A stretch of 64,000 nucleotides of DNA. It comes from Dentipellis sp. KUC8613 (Eukaryota; Basidiomycota; Agaricomycetes; Russulales; Hericiaceae). The notes beneath the pieces were generated by a model that worked only from the letters and a program-made list of their open reading frames with translations, was not told the DNA's origin and made no database searches. The stretch is from contig NSJX01000064.1 in NCBI GenBank assembly GCA_002286715.1, positions 61,044 to 125,043 of the forward strand. Direction: 5' to 3'. The position numbers and the translations under genes were made by a program. Of this stretch, positions 35,701 to 46,832 are shown in pieces. The first letter of the stretch is position 1, and each line of letters begins with the position of its first letter.

Positions 35701-37391
35701 GAAAGCACAGAATAAGAGGCCGCATGAGTGCGACCTGTCTTGTCCGTGAGACCTTGAAGTTCGAATGACGGAGATACAAGAAAAAGAGGGCTAGCGAAGC
35801 TTCACTGACTGGCTAGCTAGGCGCTCGCGTGTCGAGATACTTCATGCTAACTTCAAGGTGCAGGATTTCAATCATATTATTAGAGGCATTACAGCGCATG
35901 AGGTGAATACGCGTCACTCACGGCGATCAATAGACAAAGAGCGCTGAGAGCAGAGATGCCGAGTCGGCTAGGCGACCAAGACCTGGGCTCGAGGAAGGAG
36001 CACGACAGAGCGCATGCAGAATCAAGCCCATTCAAGAAGCCACGACGGCATGGAGACTCCGAGTAATACGAGAACGGCTGAATCTCTTGAGTCCGAACCG
36101 TGATATGCTGACTACGAGTTAAACGAGGCAGTGAAGACCTGGACGATGATGTTGCCCGCAACGCGTTTGAGCAGGTGACAACGTGCAGGTCTCCAAGTCG
36201 ACGGCTGCAGAAAGTAGGATGAGCAAAACCCTCGCGAGCTAGCCGTACGGTTATTCATCGAGCCTGGAGCAGCCCACTCAAGCTCGATACAGAGCGAACA
36301 TGGTGGAAGCACAGCAGGTTTGCCGTCTTACATCAAATGCGAGAGTCTGCGGCGACAACTTCGTGAGACTTCAGAAAACTTACCTTCACGGATATTGTGG
36401 GCTTCACGGAAATCTACGAGGCTCAAAATCAGCCCTCGATGAAGGAAGTGGAAGAGCCGGACGATTCGACGGAGTGCCCGAGGCAGGTGCACTGGAGTTG
36501 TCAGCACGTGCCACGTGTTGGCGAGCTTGAAATTTCTGACCCGGGACGTTGGTGAGGTTAACCGCTGGACGCGTTCACTCCTCTTCCTCTTCCTCGAACC
36601 ATAGCTAGCCTTGGCCAGTCGCATGCCACAACTACACTTTCATGTACGACCTCAGAAAATGAGGTTCCGTAAAATTTGAAACATCCCGTTCGTATTTAAG
36701 GTAAGTAGCTTCATATTTGTGAGTATGTTAGTAATTTTGCGAAACCACAATCCCCTAGCACACGATCACATGGCGAATGAGCGCTGACTACAGAACCTCT
36801 AGCGCGCAACGATTGTCAAGCAGTTCTGCGGCCCAGCTCTGCCGAATCTCCGCCTCGCTGAGCCCGTGCTAAGGCATCATGGCCACAGAGCAGTAGCACT
36901 GGGCATAGGGTTTGCCAGCAGTTCGAAGCGACACCAGCGGAACCCTCCGAAGCCGCCAAAGACGGGAACGAGGTCGACGCTCATATACGCCATCTCATAT
37001 CGGAAACGTCGACTGGTCCCCTGGGCCGCGTGGCGGTGCCATCGCTGAGGGGATGGAACGCCGTTCGCCAACCACAAACGAAACGAACCCAGTCCCCGCA
37101 AGCCAGACCACGGGAAAAGAAGAGTATGTTCGTAGCACCCTTGTCTACAGTAATTTAGCACATATGGCTTACTGGCGTTTCCTGTTTTTAAGTATAGCCC
37201 ACAAAGCGTTTTCTCGGAGTGGCAGATATTTATAGACTGGATTGACGCTGTCGGCAGAAGGCGGCTCGAATTTTGAGCGTTCGCAAAAGGTGGGAAAGTT
37301 TTACGCTTTACAGGCATGCAGCGCATTTCATTCACTTTGGAGCGTTGGGAGATGGGAAGGATGTCCGTGGCACCAATGATTGGATAGTGAG
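32786..37391. other. Gene desert
   Basis: About 4.6 kb with no recognisable gene and lower GC than the coding regions. It contains one copy of the dispersed repeat (36009-36062). The rest gives only short conflicting open frames; it is probably old repeat sequence plus the far upstream region of the oxidase gene. Confidence 0.5.
36009..36062 (-). repeat. Dispersed degenerate repeat, copy 2
   Basis: Reverse-complement match to 1658-1711 at about 81 percent identity over 54 bp. On this strand the frame reads SESPCRRGFLNGLDSACA. Confidence 0.5.
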
Positions 37392-37601
37392 AAAAGTATA
37401 AATGGGATGCGGCTGTGGCAAACCCGTGGTTCATCAAGGTTGCAGCACTCCCCCGTCCTCTTTCCCCCTCACATTCATTTTCTCTGTTTGACGGGCCGTG
37501 ATACACGTGCCCAACACGCCGATACGCTATTTACGGCGCCCACTTGTTTTCCTCTTCTTCCGGCGTTTTCCCTCGGTTCCACTTAGACAACGACCTCGCC
37601 C
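37392..37601 (+). promoter_or_regulatory. Promoter and 5' leader of copper radical oxidase A
   Basis: TATAAA lies at 37397-37402, about 205 bp before the start codon, with a palindromic CCAAT element (37373-37383) just upstream. CCCCCTCACATTC, GACGGGC, CCCAACACGC and GCTATTTAC follow in the same order as upstream of the left-edge paralogue. Confidence 0.6.
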
Positions 37602-40127
37602 ATGTTCGTTTCGTCGCTGCTCGCCCTCGGGCTAGTAGCCCTCCCTTCCACCCTCGCACAGAAGGCTGGCACGTATGTGGAGGTAGGAGATACCCTCGTT
37701 AGCGCCATGATGGTACGTCAGCTGCCCTAAGCCCCACTTCTGTATCACTCACAAGCACTTGCGCTTCGATGCGAATAGATGTTCCTCGGAAATGACCAGA
37801 AGGTCTACATTCTCGACAAAACCGAAGGAAACGCGCAGCAAATCAACAACCATCCCGCATGGGCAGCGATCTGGTGCGAACTCTCTGAACTAGACTATTC
37901 TGTATGCTCGGCGCCCTGAGACTGACACGTGACGACAGGGACCTCAATAGCAACCAGGCGACGGCCATGGACATGCAGACCAACCCATTCTGTGCCGCAG
38001 GCATGCACCTACCAAACGGGTCCTTTGCGACGTTCGGAGGAAACGGCGCTATCACTATCGGTGGCGACACGGGCTCTGAAAAGTACCCTGGCAACAACTT
38101 CTCTGCCATTTTTGATCAGACATACCAGGATTATGACGGCAGGAAGGCTATCCGCATCATCGATCCTTGCGAGGGTGATGTCACGCAGGCGAACTGTGCA
38201 TGGTATGATTCACCCAACGGTCTCCAGATGTCCAAGGCCCGTTGGTACCCAGGCATCGAGCCCCTTGCGGACGGCAGTGTTGTGCTTATTGGGGGCTTCA
38301 CCTCGGGAGGCTACATTAACAGAAACACAGACGTCCCCACCTATGATCCCTTGTACGAAGGTGGTGCCGCCGAGCCGACTTTCGAATTCTACCCGTCGCG
38401 AGGCGGCGACCCGCAAGTCATGCAATTCATGGGTCAGACGGCCGGCTTGAATGCTTATGCCCACACCTACCTTCTCCCCTCGGGGAAGATGCTTGTTCAG
38501 GCCAATATCTCGACGAGTTAGTTCTGTCCCTTATGCATGCGCCCGGACAAACTGACGTCCTGTGACAGTCATCTGGGACTACAATAACAACATCGAGACA
38601 CCCCTTCCCCCTATGCCCAAGAACGTCGTCCGTGTCTACCCTGCCTCTGGGGCTGTAGCCATGCTTCCTTTGACGCCAGCAAACAACTACACGCCCACCG
38701 TCCTGTTCTGCGGTGGCTCCGACATGCCCGACGAGGCTTGGGGTAACTACTCCAACCCCGTCATCGACACGTTCTACTACCCCGCTTCCCCTGATTGCCA
38801 GCGCCTCACTCCCGAACCCGCAGATGGCTCGCAGCCCGCGTACGAGCAAGACGATGACATGCCTGTCGGTCGCACAATGGGCCAGTTCATCGCTCTCCCT
38901 GATGGGACCCTCCTCGTTCTCAACGGTGGCGCAAACGGTACCGCCGGATACGCAACGAACACCGCTGAGACCCTTTCCTACAGCGATATGCCTTACGGTA
39001 TGTCCCTCGCCGCGGCCCCTGTCACTCAACCGGCCGTCTACAACCCCAACGCGCCGAAGGGAAGCCGTTGGTCACAGGCCGGCATGGGCTCGTCAAACAT
39101 CCCCCGCCTTTATCATTCGTCTGCCATCCTTCTCCCTGACGGCTCGGTCTTCGTTGCTGGATCTAACCCGAACGTCGACGTCAACCTCACAACCTACTTC
39201 CCCACGACCTACAAGGCGGAGATCTTCTACCCGTCGTATTTCAACGCAACCACCCGTCCTCAGCCGCAGAACGTCCCGACCAAGCTCACATATGGCGGTA
39301 ACCCCTTCGACATCACAATCCCCGCATCATCGTACTCCGGTTCGTCGAATGCCGCTGCCGACAACACTACCGTCTGGCTCATGCGTGGCGGCTTCACGAC
39401 GCACGCGATGAACATGGGCCAGCGCGCGGTGCAGCTGAACAACACATACACGGTTAACAACGACGGCAGCATCGTGCTGCACGTCGCGCAGCCGCCGCCG
39501 AATCCTAACCTGTTCCAGCCCGGGCCTGGTATGGTCTTCGTGACCATCAATGGCATCCCGAGCAACGCTACCATGGTCTCCGTTGGTAATGGCCAAATTG
39601 GCACGCAGCCCACGTCCGCGGCAAGCGTGCTCCCCGCGAGCGTGCGCGTCGACAGCGCGAGCGGTTCTGGCAGCGGCAGCGACAGCAGCAGCAACGGCGG
39701 CAGCAACCAGAGCAGCTCCGGAAACCAGCAAAAGAGCAGCGCGTCGCACACAGGGCCCATCGTCGGTGGCGTCGTCGCCGCGGTCGCAGCCGTGGGCATT
39801 CTCGGTGCGGTTCTCGGCATTTGTCTTGCGCGGCGCCGTCGTGCTGCGGTCGCACGAGCGGGGCCCTCCTCGACATACCCGATGAGCAGTACCAACCTCG
39901 GCGGCGACAGCACGGCGGCGGCCGGCGCGGGGCGTGGTCTGCGCAGTTCTGACTCGAGTGCTTTTGTTCCCCTGCAGGGTAATATGAGCACGACGAGCCT
40001 CAACACGCCGTACTATGACAACTTCGAGGCCGCGAGGGGGAGCGAGCAGTTCGGGAGAAGCGGGGAGTTCGACCCGTATGAGACTGCGCCGAGGATGAGC
40101 ACGAGCGCTGGGCCGCCGAGGTATTGA
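37602..40127 (+). CDS. Copper radical oxidase A (glyoxal-oxidase-like, AA5), C-terminally membrane-anchored
   Basis: Four exons (37602-37712, 37779-37873, 37939-38516, 38569-40127) encode 780 residues. A signal peptide (MFVSSLLALGLVALPSTLA) leads into the seven-bladed propeller and DUF1929 domain of AA5 enzymes. All expected active-site residues are present: Cys87 and Tyr172 (RWYPG) for the Cys-Tyr radical cofactor, Tyr443-His444 (RLYHSS) and His540 (FTTHAMNMGQR) for copper. A Ser/Gly/Asn-rich linker follows, then one helix at about 657-681 (GGVVAAVAAVGILGAVLGIC), a stop-transfer ARRRRA and an 95-residue cytosolic tail with RSSDSSAFVPLQGN. It should oxidise small aldehydes or related substrates outside the cell and release hydrogen peroxide, which feeds peroxidases in wood decay. 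The substrate is not readable from sequence. No WSC domain is present. Confidence 0.93.
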
Positions 40128-41817
40128 TGACGATGGACTGCAGCTGGGACTCTGGTTGATTGTAATGGACAGTTTGTTTATTCCTTTTTCTTCTTCTCTT
40201 ACAGGACCTTTCTGCTCTGGTGGCTACGTTGGCATCCCTGACGCTTGTGTGTTGTTGACGATATTGTGTCGTGTCTACTCATACCCCTGCCTTACTGCTC
40301 ACGACCCCGCGCGCCACGTTCGGCGTATTTTAGCTTCATTTACCCACATATCCATCAGCTCTTTCGCCCACAGGTTTTCATGGTCGAGATCGGCTTACCT
40401 CCGTCAACAGGTCTCGCCGTTCTGCGATTCGCTTCGTTCCACGACTTCGCCCAACTCAGAGAAGATGTTCGTGGGTAATAGCTCCAGGATGTGCGATAGG
40501 TATCTGGACGCTACCCCGCGGTCCGCGCATGAAGGCTGGCCTGGCAAAATATGAAAAGGACAAGAAGAAACGAGGTGCGTACCAACAGACAGAAAATTCA
40601 CGCCAGCACGCGGCCCTTCCGACCCCGAGCTTTGTTTACCAAGCACAACCCATCGCCAGGTGAGGCTCTCTCCCCAGTTCCGGGATCCTTTCCCCGACTC
40701 TGTTTACGTCCAGAAAAGTGAGTGCCAAACAAAGGAACACGGGGATCCGGACACGACAGCTCGAGGGCGTCGGAAGAGCCTGAACTCAGGCCCCCGGCGC
40801 TCCATAGTGGATGCGGATACCTCGATTCTCCATCGAGACTACATACCGCGAACGTCGAGGCAAGTCCAGTCCATGTTGGGGAGCACTCCTTTCCGCAGGC
40901 AATCGGCCTTCTCAGTATGATTCTCCTAAGAGCTTCAGAAATCCAGGTTCTTGGCGCCCGGTGTCGGTTGTGGATGAACAATCTCGTTGAGAACAGCCAG
41001 AATTCAGAGGGGTCACAGATCTTGCCGAGCCTCCTGTGTGGCCGAAGACCGGCAAGGAGCAGCTGCAGTTTACGAGCAAGATGACATCCGAGGTGAAGGG
41101 AGGCCCGGCCGGCGCTAAAATCGCGAAAGTTCGCAGAACACGTGAGGATGACATGGGGGTCACCTGACCGCGCCGCGTCGCGTCTCCCTGAGCGCTTGCC
41201 TGCCAGGCTGCCTGTGGCCGAGCAGCTTTTACGACAGATTCTGACCGCCTTTTACAACCAAGTTTTTTATAATAAGAAGCAGATCATCGTATTTTGAGTG
41301 TCGTACATGAAATCGGTAGGTACGTCCATTCGTCGTCACTCGCGTCATAGGTACTACTACAAGTACAAGGCAGGCGCGCGCTCAGCGCGCAGATAAGCGA
41401 TATCGTAGCGAAACGAGAAACGGATGTGAAGCATATAAAGCATGTGGCATAACCATAATGCGAACGAGACTGAAGTAGAAGTAGATGCGATGCAAGTAAG
41501 ATAAGGTAGCAATGCGATGCGATGCAAGTCAAGAAATAGGATAGTAAGTTAGGCTATGCCAGTGTGAATGCAGGAACCAAAGGCAATGCGATGCGAATGC
41601 GAATGCAGTATAATACAGACGATTGCGATGCTCGATGCTAAGATAGAGTCAATGAATGCGCCGAAACCTAGATGCAAAAAAAATATCATGAGGGGATAAT
41701 GAGAACGAAAGCAGTCAACCGGAAGTCCAAGCCGAGCGGAGGGCACCACCTGCCAGGATGGGCACCTCCAGCGGCGAAACAAGCAGCGTGAACGAAAACG
41801 AAAACGTGAACGTGAAC
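40128..41817. other. Intergenic region
   Basis: No gene is supported. The segment 41440-41610 is rich in GATGCGA-like units, listed separately. Confidence 0.4.
41484..41610 (+). repeat. Cryptic ATGCG-rich repeat region
   Basis: Many partly overlapping units of GATGC and ATGCGA recur, for example around 41490, 41515 and 41590. This is imperfect simple-sequence DNA without visible function. Confidence 0.6.
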
Positions 41818-42696
41818 CTACATCACCCCCTTCGCAAGCGGCGCCACCCCGCACGCAATGTCCAGCAGCTCAATCAGCACGCACAGCGCGCCCTCGACGC
41901 CCTCCGCGCCCGCGCCTCCCACCTTCGAGGTTGAACACGGATACGGATACCCAGCACCCTGCGGCCCATACACGCCGGCCTGCCACGGCGCTCGCGCTCG
42001 CGCGGAGCCGGTCCGCTGCGACGCGTGGGGATTCGGGGATATCGACGCTGCCCCATACGCGGGCGCGGTGGGATACGGGTACGCATATACAGTGCATCCG
42101 TAACCCCTTGAGCTCGACTTAGCAGGCGGATATGTCCCGCTGCGCCCCGGGGGCACCGTGTTGGCCCGCGAGGGCGCGCACATCGACATCGACACCGACA
42201 CCGACATGGAGCCGGATCCGGATCCTGATCCTGTGCCCGCGCGGCGCCGCACGTCGCGCAGGCGCGCGATGAGCTTGCGCTTCACGTCTTCCAGACCTAG
42301 CAGCGCGCCATCAGTACGAGCTCAGAGTATAGAAAAGAGGCGGAGGCAGCGCACCTGCGGGAGACGCGACCCGGCGCAGGTCGCGCGCGCCGAGCTGCAG
42401 CTCGCGCTGCACGTCCGCGCGGCGCCACTGCACCGCGACCGCGCGGGCGTGCGCCTCGAGCGCGCGGAGGCGCGCCCGGCTGTGCGCGATGTCGATGTCG
42501 GTGCGCGCGTGTGCGGCGGGCGGCCCCTCGACGCTGTCGAGGAAGCTGAAGAGGTGCTTGCTGGCGTGCTTGATGCCCGCGGCGAGGTCGCGGAGGTCGA
42601 TGGAGAGGCTGTGAGTGGGGCGGGGTTAGTGCTGTGCAGATGCGGAGAGGGAGAGGAGGGGGAGGGCACTGACATCTGTGCGAGTGGGAATAACAT
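41818..42696 (-). CDS. Unknown protein, 251 residues, three exons
   Basis: Exons 42696-42674, 42608-42355 and 42296-41818 join in frame. The first exon is only 23 nt (MLFPLAQI). Residues about 8-95 look helical and heptad-like: SIDLRDLAAGIKHASKHLF, ARLRALEAHARAVAVQWRR and VQRELQLGARDLRRVA. A basic GLEDVKRKLIARLRDVRRR follows. The rest is low-complexity: Gly-Ser and Met-Ser repeats, then a Tyr/Pro/Gly-rich region, ending CVLIELLDIACGVAPLAKG. I do not recognise a family. A coiled-coil adaptor role is possible but only a guess. The first donor (GTCAGT) is weaker than most here. Confidence 0.5.
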
Positions 42697-45600
42697 CTCG
42701 GGTGATTGATGATGCGAAGATAGGATGGAATAGAGGGTGGAGAACGAAGAACGAAAGAGCGAAAGGCAGTGGGGACGCGGAGAGGGATAGGTATGTGCGA
42801 GTGGGCCGAACACCAAGGTGCTCTGGGGCGACCGCGAGGGCCACGTAGTGTGCAGATGCGAAGCGAATCCTGCCGTCCCCTCGACAGCGAACGCGCATTA
42901 TTATAACCCGACGCGCCCACCGAGTGCTCGTCTCGCCCGACGCGCCTGGTTTCCGAGCACAACGTGGGGAGGGCGTGCGCGCAGCAGCGTTCGGTGGCGT
43001 CGTCCATCAGCTCGAGTGATGCCAGTGCTGGATGCTGGTGCTGAGTGCCGAGCGTTCTGTGTCGGGTTGGAGCCCCGGCCGCGGGCGGAAAGACAGGCAA
43101 GCGTGCTTGGTCGCCGGCACACACGGCTGGCGACCGAGGCTGCGTAGTTGGGTGGCGTGGTAGTAGGAATAGCGGACGGTCGGTGGTGCCATGACAGACC
43201 CGACAGGAGAAGATGCTTGAAGCACCGGACACCGGTGGCACGAGGCGGTCCCGCCATGGCCAGTGACAGCGCAAGCCAAGTCTGAGGATTGGGAATGTGG
43301 CTTGCGGTCGTCATCGGAGGCGCTTTGCGTAGGAATAAACCAAGCCCGCACGGCCTTAGAGGCACAGCAGCGCCGACTGGTGACGTCGGCGGGTAACTGA
43401 GCTGCGCGGCGAGCCAAAGTAGTCTGGTCAGCCGGACATAACAGAGGCAGCATGTGGGGGCGCATTGCGCGTGGCCGAGGACAAGACAAGACAGCGCAGC
43501 GTTACAACCGTGCAGAGAAGTGTAAAAATACGACAAAATGCATATGCTCGGACGCGGAAGCGGAAGCGGACCCGGATATAGCAGCCTGATTAAGTGCGTC
43601 TTCTCAGGCCACGGTAAGCCCGCCCCACTGTGCAGTGCAGCACCAGTTACAGCTGGCGCCGCAGAGCAAGCTCGACAGGACGGAGAGGGGCTGTCTCTTG
43701 CAATGGTAACCGTGTGTGGCGGGATCGAGCATACGCATATGCATACGTAGCGTCGAAAGTACACGGCGCCAAATCCCAGCACCCACCCACACGACCGCAC
43801 CCTCACACTCCGCGACGCGAGCACCCCCGCATCCTGCGCGTCATAGCTGTGGGAAACGCGGTGCAAGCTGCACGCCACGGGCCCGGCGCACTGATCATGG
43901 CCCAGTGACTCGCATGCAACCCAGTCTGTGGTGTGCGGGTCGTGGTGTGTGGTGTGTGGTGTGTGGTGTTTGGCATCCACGAGGGGCATGGGGCGTGGAG
44001 CGTGGGGACCCGGCGGGGCAGGATTCAGCGCAGCGGGAGGGCAGAGGGGAGCGGGGGCACGGGCATGATCTCGACACGACACGCGCGAGCCGCGTTTTGT
44101 TGGCTGCGGCGGCGCTGATTGACAGTTGCGGGCAGGCAGGCGCCGGGCTTAGACTTGAAGGCGGTGGCAGTGGCGGATGTGTACTCGGGATTCGGGATTT
44201 GGGCGGGGAAGTGCCACGTGCGGTTTGCGAAACATACCGAGCACTGGGTACTGAGTGCCGAGTGCTGGGCGGTGCGCATGCCGACGCGGCGTAGGCTGCG
44301 CGTTGGTGGGCGTTGTGTGGATCCTGCAGCTGGTCTTGGGGCGGGCGGGGTAGGGCGGTGAGGAGGGCTGCGGACTAGTACTGGCGACGGAGTCATTGAC
44401 GAGTGCAGCTGGGCGATCGTCCATACATGCAATGCATCGCGATGAGCTCAGACTGTCTGCCCGCGCATGTGCATACGCGGAGGAGCAGAAAATGTCAACG
44501 AAAGCGCGTCTGACGCGAATACAAGGATAAACAACCGACGGACATTTGAGGCGGCACTGTCCATGTCCATGGTGACGAAGGAACGGCGTAGACGGGAACG
44601 CTGGTGGGAAACGGCGAGGGCCAGGCCAGGATGTGAAACGTGCGTCCCGCGCAGGAACTTGGAGGCCATACATCACGACCGCGGTGATAATGCATCATGC
44701 ATCACCTAGGTGTGATGGTGTTTGACTTTTGGGAGTAGACGTCGCGGTGGGGAGATCAAGTACTGCGTCCTGCGCGCGTGCGCGAGCCAGCGCCCGCAAC
44801 ACTGACTGACGTTGACAGATAGATGGTGTCGATAGAGTAGCATCACAAGTCCAGCGGCGAGATGTTGCCTCCTCGAGCAGGTCATCCAACACGAGCCTGT
44901 ATCTGAATCGGCACGCGTACGGAGGAATCAGGGAACTCAGACAAGAATAGCAGCTATAGCAGGCAGCTGCAGAGGCCCGCGAGGTTCATCCCATCAAGCG
45001 CATCATCATGATTCACGCACAAGCAGCTCAAGCTCGAGCCTCACGGCAGAAATGCTGTCACAGTCCAACGCCACGGTCGTAAATAGCCAGGATCAGCAGT
45101 TGAAGCGAAGAACCCCAGTCTGCATCGTAACGATGTTACTTATCCCTTCGACGAAAGCAGCGGGACGGCCGGTGTACATGTGATGCAATCAGGCGCGACG
45201 AGGCGGGAGACGAATCATGCGCGGCTAGTTGGTGCTTGGAGTGGTAAGTAGCTATAGCGCGTCGGGAGTTGGGAAGGGCGCGTCGGCAGGGGCTCAATGC
45301 CATCCCTCGGCGGTGGCGCGCTGCCGGGAGCGGGGGAGGATGGAGCCTGTCCAAGCCGCAGCGCGACGGCGGGAGGGGCGGAGTTTGATAAGCCTCGGCG
45401 CTGAGCCTGCTTGAAGCTGCGGGGAAGTGCTGCAACGTGTAAGTAGCTATAGCAAATCTGTATACCTAGCTGAGGGCTGGTACTACAGTACTGTCCTCGA
45501 GGTTTCCGAGTCTGGGATGCGGCGTCTTGTAGGACGCTGTATGATTCCTGTTTACGTGCCAAAATTAATGGGATCCGCAGTGCGTGCCGAGAGTCTTCCT

Positions 45601-46629
45601 CGATAAGACGACAGCTGCCAGATACGCTCCTAGCCTTGAGCTTTACTGGAAGTACGACGGCGCCAGAATTCACAGACGCCGGAGATGGGCGCAAATTACT
45701 CTCGGTGAGACTCGCAGAAGTACCTCTTGGACGCGGGGCGTTGCGGGACATGGACGTGTACATTTTCATTTCCAGCCAGAGGAGCCGGGCGATCTCCTTG
45801 GCAGCACGAGGCGGTGTAGAAAAGAGGTGATGCAAGACCGCCCAGCTCGCGCTGCCGCTCGCCCGAGGGCGGGACAAGCCCGACCGACGCACGCTAGGAA
45901 CGTCGGCTGGCGCGTGACCATGACGTCCGGGGCGACGAGCAGAAAGAGACTCAGAGGGTCGTTCACACTTTCAGGGGTGCGAGGATTTTCGCTTGGGTTC
46001 GCAGGCGGGCGGCTCGCGAAACCGGCTGCACGAGGTGGTGGTGTTATTTATAGGCGCCGTCGCCGGCGGCAGAAAGAGATATGTTTTTCGGCTCGGAATG
46101 CGAGATCTCGGAGGTCCGAAGCGGATGAATGCGCCCGGCTGGGAACCGCTGGGAAAGCTGCGTTTTGGTGAGGTTGGATGCAAGTAAACGGCCAGCGGTA
46201 GGGCGGTCAAGCAGGCGTCGCACGTAACTGAATTGAAGCTGGGCGCGACAGGCACGTCGAGGCTGATGGACAGAAGCAAGACAGACGACGGTGTGTACTA
46301 CAAAGAAAGGGATAATCGGAAGACGGCTGTGACAAAATTCAAGGTTGTGGCTGATCAAGGCGGTGCAGGACGAGGCCATGGCAGGCCGTTCGAACGTGGG
46401 AAGCGAGGCTCCAGACACAATAACGCGCCGTTGGGGCGCGCAGAGACAATGAGCGACGCGCAGACGACAGCGTCGCTCGCGAGGAGAAAAATGAAGAGAG
46501 GTGTGGGACGATGTGCGATGGAAGAGGGAGGGAAAGAGTTAGGCGAGTCTCGAGTTGGCCAGAAAACGATCTGGCTGAGGCTCGCCCGGAAAGGGCCGTG
46601 GCAGAGCGTGTTTGCACCCATTTGGAAAA
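42697..46629. other. Intergenic region
   Basis: About 4 kb with no gene I can support. Open frames are numerous because GC is high, but they overlap and lack motifs. A short GTGTGTGGT repeat lies near 43945-43975. Confidence 0.45.
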
Positions 46630-46832
46630 TTTGTTATAAACGGAACCTGGTTGCCAGCGTCAACCAGCTCTCTCCATCCCTCTCCCCTCCCCCTCACATT
46701 CTTTTACTTCACCGTACAGGCCGTCGTCCACATACCCTAGACGCATAATACTCCCCTCGACTGCAGTTTTCATCTGCTCTTACCCTACTCCAAGTATTAC
46801 CCTCTGGCTTCCCTTTGACGACGACCTTCGTG
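46630..46832 (+). promoter_or_regulatory. Promoter and 5' leader of copper radical oxidase B
   Basis: TATAAA lies at 46635-46640, 198 bp before the start, followed by CCCCTCACATTC as in the two paralogues. The rest of the leader is pyrimidine-rich and has diverged. Confidence 0.55.

Noticed and set aside
41484..41610. Possible CRISPR-like array of ATGCG units
   Set aside because: Units are short and irregular with no constant spacer length, and the organism is a eukaryote.
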